Shown here: positions 1-7,220 of the stretch, piece by piece | How positions within the stretch are numbered: the first letter of the stretch is position 1 | How the letters are laid out: each line of letters starts with the position of its first letter | DNA from: Acidobacteriaceae bacterium | Lineage (GTDB): Bacteria; Acidobacteriota; Terriglobia; Terriglobales; Acidobacteriaceae | NCBI GenBank assembly: GCA_027306745.1 | Contig: DAHUZD010000327.1 | Location: 1 to 7,283, forward strand | Length of the DNA: 7,283 nt | Direction of reading: 5' to 3' | The notes under the pieces: generated by a model | Database searches by the model: none | Told to the model about the DNA's origin: nothing | What the model saw: the letters and a program-made list of their open reading frames with translations, nothing else | Program-made: the position numbers and the translations under genes

Positions 1-150
1 TGCGGTGAGCAGTGTTGGCAGCACGGGTTGCAGGTCTGCGGCGGCGGCAATGCGCAGCGGCGATTGTGCCTGTGCGGCACCGCAGACTGGCAGCAGGAAG
101 AGCAGCAGCGCGCGCGCGAAAAAAATCTTTGCAGCGGGAAATTTAGACAC
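1..150 (-). CDS. modA: Molybdate ABC transporter substrate-binding protein ModA, N-terminal part
   Basis: Only the first 50 codons lie in the window; the rest is beyond position 1. ModA is the periplasmic receptor that captures molybdate (and tungstate) and delivers it to the ModBC importer. The visible protein starts GTG (read as Met)-SKFPAAK. It continues with a hydrophobic stretch (about residues 8-25, FFARALLLFLLPVCG) and an AQA-type signal peptidase site near residue 28, followed by SPLRIAAAADLQPVLPTL, which resembles the first beta strand and ligand loop of ModA. The GTG start at 150 is supported by an AGAGGTG ribosome site about 10 bases upstream and by the GTGTCTAA overlap with the stop of the preceding regulator, which suggests translational coupling. 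The family call rests on a short stretch plus the neighbouring Mop-domain gene; another cluster D solute-binding protein is possible but less likely. Confidence 0.75.
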   Translation of the reverse strand, partial: MSKFPAAKIFFARALLLFLLPVCGAAQAQSPLRIAAAADLQPVLPTLLTA

Positions 151-541
151 GGACAATCATCACCTCTGTGGACTTGATGAGCGCGGCGGCGGTTTGGCCC
201 ACGCGCAATTGCAGCGCGCGCGCAGCGTCGGCGGTAATGATGGAGGTCATCGTCTGCCCGCCAATGGAGAGCTTCACCTGGGCCATCAATCCGTCATAGC
301 GCAGTTGTGTGATGCGCCCGACCAGTTGATTGCGTCCGCTGACGGTGGTGGGCAGAGATTTGCGCGTGCGCGTGGGCGGCGCGGGTTGAGCCAGGGCTTG
401 GATTTCACGCTCATGAATGCGGTAGTGTCCGCCGGGAGTTTTGACGGCCTTCAGCTTGCCAGCGTAGATCCACTGCTTGATAGTGGGGTAGGAGATGCCC
501 AGTCGCTTGGCGGCTTCGCGGGGTGTGTGCAGTTCTGGCAT
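143..541 (-). CDS. Molybdate-responsive regulator: excisionase/MerR-type HTH fused to a TOBE/Mop domain
   Basis: 132 aa. Residues 4-50 form an excisionase/MerR-like winged helix: TPREAAKRLGIS, then PTIKQWIYAGKLKAVKTPGGHYRI, the usual helix-turn-wing pattern. Residues 53-65 are a Pro/Thr/Arg linker. Residues 66-132 form one Mop (molybdopterin-binding/TOBE) domain: SGRNQLVGRI, the GGQTMTSIIT core, LQLRVGQ, and a terminal ALIKSTEVMIV strand. Mop domains bind molybdate or tungstate oxyanions, usually as oligomers. ModE-type regulators join DNA binding to such domains, so a molybdate-sensing transcription factor acting on modA is the natural inference. It is not classical ModE, whose HTH is LysR-like and which usually has two Mop domains. 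The stop overlaps the modA start by 8 bases, so the two are co-transcribed. No clear Shine-Dalgarno site precedes the ATG at 541; a TATAAA box begins just 9 bases upstream, so a leaderless message is possible. Confidence 0.85.
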   Translation of the reverse strand: MPELHTPREAAKRLGISYPTIKQWIYAGKLKAVKTPGGHYRIHEREIQALAQPAPPTRTRKSLPTTVSGRNQLVGRITQLRYDGLMAQVKLSIGGQTMTSIITADAARALQLRVGQTAAALIKSTEVMIVRV

Positions 542-549
542 GGAGTGAT

Positions 550-586
550 TTTATACGAAACCATGCGGTATGAATTACGAATTTAT
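550..586 (-). promoter_or_regulatory. Candidate promoter and operator of the regulator-modA operon
   Basis: On the minus strand TATAAA lies at 555-550, 8 bases before the ATG at 541, which would place the transcription start at or next to the start codon. The region where a -35 would fall is covered by an AT-rich imperfect palindrome at 570-586, ATgAATT-acg-AATTtAT: 7-bp arms with one mismatched position. No good -35 hexamer is seen. A regulator bound here would block the promoter, consistent with autoregulation by the HTH-Mop protein. Promoter and operator are both inferred from sequence alone. Confidence 0.3.
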
Positions 587-603
587 GCGAATCGCAGTGC
601 GTA

Positions 604-642
604 CCGCAGATTCTTCGATTCACTCACGCTCGCTCGGAAGGA
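604..642. repeat. Orphan right arm of repeat B
   Basis: CCGCAGATTCTTCGATT followed by CACGCTCGCTCGGAAGGACA. It resembles the right arms of the B elements at 873-912, 3940-3986 and 4243-4270, which share GCAGATTC(C/T)TCGA. No matching left arm (GTCATCCCG...) is found immediately upstream, so it looks like a solitary or decayed half-element. It is the first item of the repeat cluster that fills the gene-free interval 542-1009. Confidence 0.5.
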
Positions 643-661
643 CAGAGTATGTGTGGTATGA

Positions 662-790
662 GAATTTCCACTCTGCGATGAGTCATTCTGAGCGCAGCGA
701 AGAATCCAGAGTGCGAACGCTGAATTGGAGCAGCCAGTATTCACTGGATTCTTCACTGCGTCCGCCTTTGCGGACTCCGTTCAGTATGAC
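662..790. repeat. Repeat A hairpin, copy 1, with a small inserted hairpin
   Basis: The left arm at 682-708 (GTCATTCTGAGCGCAGCG then AAGAATCCA) pairs with a right arm at 745-790 (TGGATTCTTCACTGCG ... TCAGTATGAC). The right arm carries an extra perfect mini-hairpin, GTCCGC-CTTT-GCGGAC at 760-775, absent from the left arm. The stretch 662-710, which adds GAATTTCCACTCT before the left arm, recurs inverted at 4075-4123 with 45 of 49 bases identical. Reading through the arm gives the peptide HSERSEESR, a signature of false ORFs over this repeat. It is not coding. I cannot assign it to a named repeat family. Confidence 0.8.
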
Positions 791-808
791 TCAGCGCATT
801 TCAGGGTT

Positions 809-912
809 TGTCATCCCGGCCGGAGCGAAGCGGAGTAGAGGGATCTGCGGTGCTTGCTGGCAGGGAAGGAATCCGCAGGTTTCTCGATGCACTTTTGCTC
901 GCTCGGAATAAC
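809..912. repeat. Repeat B, copy 1 (imperfect inverted repeat)
   Basis: The left arm at 809-849 starts TGTCATCCCGGCCGGAGCG and ends GAGGGATCTGCG. It matches 4180-4220 in 38 of 41 positions, same orientation. The right arm at 873-912 (CCGCAGGTTTCTCGATG ... GCTCGGAATAAC) is an imperfect reverse complement of it, with a short loop between. It lies 98 bases upstream of the thrC start, so it may lie in or near the thrC promoter region; no convincing -35/-10 pair was found there. Confidence 0.7.
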
Positions 913-928
913 ACCATTTCAGTTGTGC

Positions 929-951
929 CTCGATCCGCTCGCAATGACAAA
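929..951. repeat. Short repeat end resembling a B-type right arm
   Basis: CCTCGATCCGCTCGCAATGACA resembles the outer part of repeat right arms (CTCGA ... CGCTCG...AATGAC). It is probably a relic arm. The bases from 952 to 1009 hold no feature I can support apart from the ribosome site of thrC. Confidence 0.35.
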
Positions 952-1009
952 GCTTCTTAAGCACGCCGCGAACAGCGCGCGCCCAGCACCTGATAGGCTA
1001 GAGGCAGGC

Positions 1010-2392
1010 ATGACGACCACTAGATTGCATCAGTTGCGCTGCATTGGTTGCGGCGCGGTCACCAGCGGCGAGGGAATGTCCGCCGGGTTCCGCTGCCTGC
1101 AATGTGGCGAGTTATTTGAAGTCATTTATCCGGGCTGGGCGCTGGAAGGCGCTGGCGACGGCACCCAGAGGCCCAACGCCGCTGGGCTGCGTGCACTGTG
1201 GGCCGAGCGCAGGCTCTCCACGGCGATGCTGGACCAGAGCGGCGTCTGGCGCTTCCGCGAGCTGCTGCCGTTTTTGGATGCGCCCGAACACGCGGTGACC
1301 CTGCGCGAAGGCAACACCCCGCTGTATGCGATGCCGCGATGCGCGCGCCGGCTGGGTGTGGAGCATCTCTTCGCCAAGCATCAGGGCATGAATCCGACCG
1401 GCTCGTTCAAAGACACGGGCATGACAGCGGCGCTGTCGGTTGCGCGCGAAAAGAATTATCCCTGGGTGGCCTGCGCATCAACGGGCAATACTTCGGCGGC
1501 GATGGCCGCCTATGCAGCGCGTGCGGGCATGCGGGTGCTGGTGCTGATCCCCGACGGCAAGGTGGCGTGGGGCAAGCTGGCGCAGTCGGTCGATTATGGT
1601 GCGGTGACCTGCCAGTTGCAGACGGACTTTGATGGCTGCGTGCGCGTGCTGGCGCAGATTGTGGAGCAGGCTCCGGTGTATCTGCTGAACTCCGTGAACC
1701 CGTACCGGCTGGAGGGGCAGAAGACGCCGGCAATTGAAATCGCCGAGCAGATGGGCTGGCAGGTGCCCGACCACATTGTTGCGCCGGGCGGCAACCTGGC
1801 CAATGCCGCTGCGCTGTACAAGGGATTTTTCGAAATGAAAGCGCTGGGGCTGACGGATCGGCTGCCGCGCATCAGTGTGATTCAGGCCGACGGCGCGAAT
1901 CCGCTGTACACCAGTTTGCGCCAGCACAAGGGCGAGCGGTTGGAGCCGGTGCAGGCGCAGACGCGCGCCACAGCCATTCGCATCGGCAACCCGGCCTCGT
2001 GGCGCAAAACGGTGCGCGCGATTCAAGAGACGGGCGGATTTTGCGAGCAGGTGAGTGAGCAGGAGATTGCACTGGCCAAGGCCGAGATTGGCGCGGAAGG
2101 TATTGGCTGCGAGCCAGCCAGCGCGGTCACCTTTGCCGGGCTGAAAAAGCTATGCGCCGCAGGCAAGGTGCACCCGCAGGAAACTGTGGTGATGATTTTG
2201 ACCGGGCATACGCTGAAAGACCCGGAGTATACGATTGACTTCCATCGCGGCACGCTGCTGACCGAGGAAGAAAACGCTGCGATGCAGCCGGGCGAGCGCG
2301 CGGCTCTGCGGACGCTGGCGCGCGCGCCCATCCGGCTGGAGCCGAAGGTGGAGGCGGTGCTGGCGCAACTGGAGATGGCGGTGCGCGCATGA
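1010..2392 (+). CDS. thrC: Threonine synthase (PLP-dependent)
   Basis: 460 aa from the ATG at 1010. It converts O-phosphohomoserine to threonine plus phosphate, the last step of threonine synthesis, in the cytosol. Residues 11-32 form a four-cysteine zinc-ribbon-like knuckle (Cys11-x2-Cys14 ... Cys29-x2-Cys32), as in the longer threonine synthases. TLREGNTPL is at 97-105. The pyridoxal-phosphate lysine is Lys134 in NPTGSFKDTG. ACASTGNTSAA (154-164) and the Gly-rich APGGNLAN (258-265) are further fold-type II cofactor-loop motifs. Near the C-terminus is LTGHTLKDP (397-405). The reading frame is open up to 854, but that extension runs through repeat sequence. The ATG at 1010 is preferred because GAGG lies 5 bases upstream and the zinc knuckle begins right after it. 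The stop overlaps the thrB start (ATGA). Homoserine dehydrogenase (hom), often adjacent, is not upstream here. Confidence 0.93.
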   Translation: MTTTRLHQLRCIGCGAVTSGEGMSAGFRCLQCGELFEVIYPGWALEGAGDGTQRPNAAGLRALWAERRLSTAMLDQSGVWRFRELLPFLDAPEHAVTLREGNTPLYAMPRCARRLGVEHLFAKHQGMNPTGSFKDTGMTAALSVAREKNYPWVACASTGNTSAAMAAYAARAGMRVLVLIPDGKVAWGKLAQSVDYGAVTCQLQTDFDGCVRVLAQIVEQAPVYLLNSVNPYRLEGQKTPAIEIAEQMGWQVPDHIVAPGGNLANAAALYKGFFEMKALGLTDRLPRISVIQADGANPLYTSLRQHKGERLEPVQAQTRATAIRIGNPASWRKTVRAIQETGGFCEQVSEQEIALAKAEIGAEGIGCEPASAVTFAGLKKLCAAGKVHPQETVVMILTGHTLKDPEYTIDFHRGTLLTEEENAAMQPGERAALRTLARAPIRLEPKVEAVLAQLEMAVRA

Positions 2393-3315
2393 GTGTGGAG
2401 AAGTTCCACCTGCGCCTGCCTGCGACCTCGGCGAATCTTGGCTCGGCCTTTGATACGGCGGCGATAGCGCTGAGCCTGTATCTGGATTTGACGGCGGAGG
2501 TGGCCAAGAAGTTTTCCATCGATGCCACCGGGCGCAATGCCGAGGCGTGCAGCCAGACCGAAAACAATCTGCTGCTGGACACCTATCAGCAGGTTTTACA
2601 GGAGCAGGGGCGCGCGGTGCAGCCGCTGCATCTGACGATGCACAACGAGATTCCCTTCGGCATGGGCTGTGGTTCGTCCGCCGTGGCGCGACTGGCGGGC
2701 ATTGCGCTGGCTGCACACTTTGGCGGGCTGGGCTGGGATCGCAAAAAAATTCTCGATGTGGCTTGCGCGCTGGAGGGCCATCCTGACAACGCCGCAGCCT
2801 GCTGGCTGGGAGGCATGACGGTGGCGGCCATGCAGAGTGAAGGCGGCCAGAGCGCCGAGGCTCAGGTGCAGGTGGCTCAGTTTCCAATGCCCACAGGTTG
2901 GTCCGTGCTAGTGGTGCTGCCTTCGCAGCCGCTGGCTACGTCTGTGTCGAGGCAGGCGCTGCCTCAGATGTATTCGCGCAGCGACGCACGCAGCAATCTG
3001 CAACATGTGGCGCTGCTGGTGGCTGCCTTTGCGCAGGAGCGCGGTGAGATGTTGCGCGTGGCCATGCAGGATCGCCTGCACCAGCCCTATCGCGCGCCCA
3101 TGTGTCCGCTGCTGCCACTGCTGGAGCCACTGGCTGGCGAGCCAGGTGTGCTGGGCGTGGCGTTAAGCGGGGCCGGCCCGGCAGTGCTGATGATCGTTGA
3201 GCGCGAGGCCGACCGCAACTGGCTCCTTGCGCGCATCCACCGACAGACGGAGACGGTGGATGCCGTAGAGATACTGGAGTGTGAATTTGAAAAATCCTGC
3301 GGAATTATGGCCTAA
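2389..3315 (+). CDS. thrB: Homoserine kinase (GHMP kinase family)
   Basis: 308 aa. It phosphorylates L-homoserine with ATP to O-phosphohomoserine, the substrate of the ThrC encoded just upstream. The GHMP kinase motifs are present in order: motif 1 PATSANLGSAFD (11-22), the ATP-binding motif PFGMGCGSSAVA (89-100), EGHPDN (129-134), the LPSQPLATSVSRQALP segment (177-192) typical of homoserine kinases, DRLHQPYR (228-235), and motif 3 LSGAGPAVL (259-267). Length is normal for the family (about 300). The ATG overlaps the thrC TGA (ATGA), so translation is probably coupled; no strong Shine-Dalgarno site sits close upstream. Motifs 1 and 2 deviate slightly from the common PATSANLGPGFD and P-x3-GLGSSAA patterns, but the glycines and serines of the phosphate loop are kept, so activity is expected. 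Confidence 0.92.
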   Translation: MSVEKFHLRLPATSANLGSAFDTAAIALSLYLDLTAEVAKKFSIDATGRNAEACSQTENNLLLDTYQQVLQEQGRAVQPLHLTMHNEIPFGMGCGSSAVARLAGIALAAHFGGLGWDRKKILDVACALEGHPDNAAACWLGGMTVAAMQSEGGQSAEAQVQVAQFPMPTGWSVLVVLPSQPLATSVSRQALPQMYSRSDARSNLQHVALLVAAFAQERGEMLRVAMQDRLHQPYRAPMCPLLPLLEPLAGEPGVLGVALSGAGPAVLMIVEREADRNWLLARIHRQTETVDAVEILECEFEKSCGIMA

Positions 3316-3352
3316 AAGCGACAGATTTTTCCGATTTCCTGATTTACAAATT

Positions 3353-3463
3353 GCAGTGCGCCCCGTACCCTGTGAAGCATAGAGGGTAGCTCTGGGGGAG
3401 GGCTGCTCGCTTCCGCGCCCGTCGATCTCAGCCGAGGTCCGGGCGCTTTTTCTTGGGCGCTGC
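3353..3463 (+). other. Foldable segment downstream of thrB, possible small RNA or structured 3' UTR
   Basis: GCGCCC at 3358-3363 can pair with GGGCGC at 3455-3460. The stem extends by GCA 3353-3355 with TGC 3461-3463 across a 2-base bulge. Inside are the hairpins TACCCT/AGGGTA (3366-3371 with 3383-3388) and AGCTCT/AGGGCT (3388-3393 with 3399-3404), which share one base, and then the terminator stem 3415-3446. The two GCGCCC and two GGGCGC copies allow alternative pairings. This could be the structured 3' end of the thrCB message or a separate small RNA. I do not match it to a known family, and no promoter was found. All pairing was worked out by eye. Confidence 0.3.
3415..3454 (+). terminator. 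Rho-independent terminator of the thrC-thrB operon
   Basis: GCGCCCG (3415-3421) pairs perfectly with CGGGCGC (3440-3446). An inner stem, GATCTC with GAGGTC (3424-3429 with 3434-3439, one G-T pair), is capped by AGCC. The stem is followed directly by TTTTTCTT (3447-3454). It lies 100 bases after the thrB stop and before the trx leader, so it should separate the two transcription units. Confidence 0.8.
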
Positions 3464-3563
3464 CTGTACACAACTCCTTTGCCTGCTTGCGGCAAGAGAG
3501 AACATGTAACGGATTGCCTTTGGCCTGCATCTAGTATGCTGAAGGGTTGGAATGGAGCGATAC

Positions 3564-3626
3564 ATGCGTTCCAAAAAATCTCAAGACAACTCTCAGGAGG
3601 CTTTTTCATGGCAGGACTTGCGGTAG
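3564..3626 (+). CDS. Possible 20-codon leader ORF overlapping the trx start
   Basis: An ATG at 3564, with GGAG at 3554-3557 six bases upstream, opens a 20-codon frame that begins MRSKKSQDNS and ends at TAG 3624-3626. It runs through the trx ribosome site and over the first six trx codons in another frame (+1 relative to trx). The peptide is hydrophilic, with no membrane segment or recognisable motif. It could couple or attenuate trx translation, or be chance. I do not recognise it. Confidence 0.2.
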   Translation: MRSKKSQDNSQEAFSWQDLR

Positions 3627-3937
3627 AAGTGAATGATGCGAGCTTTGAAGCGGAGGTCCTGCAATCGGGCCAGCCGGTGCTGGTGGATTTTTGGGCAGCC
3701 TGGTGCGGGCCGTGCCGTGCGCTGGCGCCCATCGTGGACGAAGTGGCCAAAGAGTACGCAGGCAAGCTGAAAGTGATGAAGATGGATGTGGACAAGAACC
3801 AGTCCACGCCGATGCGCTATGGCATTCGCGGCATTCCCGCCCTGCTGATTTTTAAGGATGGCAAGGTGGCCGACCAGATCGTGGGTTTTGTGCCCAAGGA
3901 TACGATCGACAAATCGCTGAGCAAGGTGGTTGGTTAA
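3608..3937 (+). CDS. trxA: Thioredoxin
   Basis: 109 aa. A cytosolic dithiol-disulfide oxidoreductase that reduces protein disulfides and is recharged by thioredoxin reductase. The active site is WCGPC at residues 32-36 (Cys33, Cys36) after VLVDFWAAW, with the buried Asp at 27. The cis-proline is Pro77 in GIRGIPALLIF, and the FKDGK hairpin follows at 82-86. Length is normal for a single-domain thioredoxin, and no signal peptide is present. The start at 3608 is fixed by a perfect AGGAGG at 3595-3600, seven bases upstream. The frame is open back to 3479, but the extension has no such site and includes non-family sequence. It stands alone: a terminator precedes it and a repeat cluster follows. 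A weak TATGCT box is present at 3535-3540 without a good -35. The trxA symbol is by family; paralogues elsewhere in the genome cannot be excluded. Confidence 0.93.
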   Translation: MAGLAVEVNDASFEAEVLQSGQPVLVDFWAAWCGPCRALAPIVDEVAKEYAGKLKVMKMDVDKNQSTPMRYGIRGIPALLIFKDGKVADQIVGFVPKDTIDKSLSKVVG

Positions 3938-3939
3938 CA

Positions 3940-3986
3940 GCAGATTCCTCGACTGCGACTGCTATGGTGGATTCGGCCGGGATGAC
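3940..3986. repeat. Repeat B fragment just after trx, inverted
   Basis: It begins 3 bases after the trx stop with GCAGATTCCTCGACT, identical to 4245-4259 downstream of lon; the match extends to 24 bases with 2 differences. It ends CGGCCGGGATGACA, the exact reverse complement of the first 14 bases of the B copy at 809. The B left-arm sequence is therefore present here only in inverted form. It is the first item of the repeat cluster in the convergent trx/lon interval (3938-4304), which has no gene. Confidence 0.65.
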
Positions 3987-4005
3987 AAACCCTCCAATGC
4001 ACCAA

Positions 4006-4123
4006 GTCATTCTGAGCGACCAACGGGAGTGAAGAATCCAGAAAATGCGTGCAAGGTATGTAGAGCCGAATTTTTCTGGATTCTTCGCTGCGCTCCGAAT
4101 GACTCGTTGTAGAGTGGAAATTC
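4006..4123. repeat. Repeat A hairpin, copy 2
   Basis: The left arm at 4006-4044 (GTCATTCTGAGCG ... GAAGAATCCAGAAAA) pairs with the right arm at 4073-4103 (TTCTGGATTCTTCG ... CCGAATGAC). The inner stem TTTTCTGGATTCTTC/GAAGAATCCAGAAAA is a perfect 15 bp. The middle of the left arm is replaced by unrelated bases (about 4019-4029). 4075-4123 is the inverted copy of 662-710, with 45 of 49 bases identical, including the outer AGAGTGGAAATTC. Placed between convergent trx and lon, it may also serve as a bidirectional transcript end. Confidence 0.8.
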
Positions 4124-4179
4124 CCACACGAAACGCACCTTGACCTTCTGGGTGAATACTTCGAAACACAAAAACACAT

Positions 4180-4270
4180 TGTCATCCCGACCGCAGCGAA
4201 GCGGAGTGGAGGGATCTGCGATTCTTGTTGGCTGAGAAGAAACCGCAGATTCCTCGACTACGGCTGCTGC
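4180..4270. repeat. Repeat B, copy 2
   Basis: The left arm 4180-4220 is 38/41 identical to 809-849, same orientation. The right arm (4243-4270, CCGCAGATTCCTCGACT then ACGGCTGCTGC) pairs with the inner GAGGGATCTGCG part, but the outer TGTCATCCCG has no partner, so the element looks eroded on its right side. It ends 34 bases before the lon stop codon. Bases 4124-4179 between A and B hold nothing I can identify. Confidence 0.7.
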
Positions 4271-4304
4271 ACAGCCCTTGAAATGATGCGCAGATTCTTG
4301 CGCG

Positions 4305-6710
<2,406 letters not shown>

Positions 6711-6745
6711 GCGTACCTCGCGTCGTACGGACTGACTCACTCTTC

Positions 6746-6774
6746 ATTGTAAAGCGGACGCCGCGGTTGTCCGC
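6746..6774 (-). promoter_or_regulatory. Candidate lon promoter with palindromic site
   Basis: On the minus strand TACAAT at 6751-6746 is a near-consensus -10 box. The predicted transcription start (about 6739-6740) gives a leader of about 30 bases before the ATG at 6710. The spacer and -35 region contain an inverted repeat, GCGGAC-N9-GTCCGC (6754-6759 and 6769-6774). No good -35 hexamer is seen; TTGGCG is about 20 bases away. The repeat has the N9 spacing of CIRCE but not its sequence, and it does not look like the HAIR (HspR) motif. It could be an operator for a stress regulator, which is inference. Confidence 0.4.
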
Positions 6775-6821
6775 CAACGTTTGCTGCACGTATCTGGCCC
6801 GGTACTGCCTGTGCTGGCGGC

Positions 6822-7220
6822 TTAAGCCACCGGTTGAGCGCAATGTGCACAGCGACGCGCGGCCTGCGGAATCTCGCTGAGACACTCTGGGCAGGGTTTG
6901 GTGGCCGGTGCGGCTTCGGACTTGTGGAACTTCTCCAGAAACTTATGCACGGGCAGCACGACGCCGAAATAAATGGTGGCGGCGACGATGGTAAAAGAGA
7001 TGACCGCATTCAAAAAATTTCCATACTTGATGACGCCACCGTGTAGATGCAGCACCAGATAGGAGAAGTCTGGTTTTTTGACGATGGCGGAAATAAGCGG
7101 ATTGATGACGTCGCCCACCAGCGAATTGACGATGGAGGTGAAGGCCGCGCCGATGACAACGGCCACGGCCAGATCCACCACATTGCCGCGCAATATGAAG
7201 TCTCGAAATCCTTTGAGCAT
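6822..7220 (-). CDS. mscL: Large-conductance mechanosensitive channel MscL
   Basis: 132 aa. A pentameric inner-membrane channel that opens under high membrane tension to release solutes on hypo-osmotic shock. The N-terminus MLKGFRDFILRGNVVDLAVAVVIGAAF is the classic MscL amphipathic helix plus TM1 (about 14-44), containing the DLAVAVVIG pore-lining stretch. TM2 is about 68-95 (NFLNAVISFTIVAATIYFGVVLPV), followed by a charged KFLEKFHK segment. The tail ends with Cys110-x2-Cys113 ... Cys124-x2-Cys127 (CPECLSEIPQAARRCAHC), a zinc-ribbon-like motif in place of the plain C-terminal helix of E. coli MscL. The ATG at 7220 is chosen because AGGAG lies 7 bases upstream and the family N-terminus begins exactly there; the open frame up to 7256 adds no family sequence. 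The gene ends 111 bases before the lon ATG, with no convincing terminator between. Confidence 0.95.
   Translation of the reverse strand: MLKGFRDFILRGNVVDLAVAVVIGAAFTSIVNSLVGDVINPLISAIVKKPDFSYLVLHLHGGVIKYGNFLNAVISFTIVAATIYFGVVLPVHKFLEKFHKSEAAPATKPCPECLSEIPQAARRCAHCAQPVA

Noticed and set aside
5..661. 218-codon plus-strand frame over modA and the HTH-Mop gene
   Set aside because: It is antisense to two well-supported overlapping genes and has low-complexity composition.
570..911. Open frame on the plus strand over the first repeat cluster, containing SHSERSEESR
   Set aside because: It is a read-through of repeats A and B. The same SERSEESR peptide appears wherever this repeat is translated, and there is no ribosome site or family motif.
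604..951. CRISPR-like or tandem repeat array
   Set aside because: The repeats are inverted, differ in length and are not regularly spaced, and no cas gene is present.
3383..3446. SRP RNA-like string on the minus strand (GGAAGCGAGCAGCC)
   Set aside because: The 3' half resembles the SRP domain IV tetraloop and AGCAGCC, but the required 5' GGTCAGG side is missing and the neighbouring bases do not pair. It is better explained as the complement of the terminator region.
6711..6740. GTG at 6740 as the lon start
   Set aside because: It coincides with the predicted transcription start and lacks a ribosome site. The ATG at 6710 has GAGGT upstream and gives the usual Lon N-terminus.
6819..6828. Perfect 10-bp palindrome GGCTTAAGCC over the mscL stop codon
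   Set aside because: It has no loop and no T-tract, so it is not a terminator. It largely follows from the stop codon context, and there is no support for a function.
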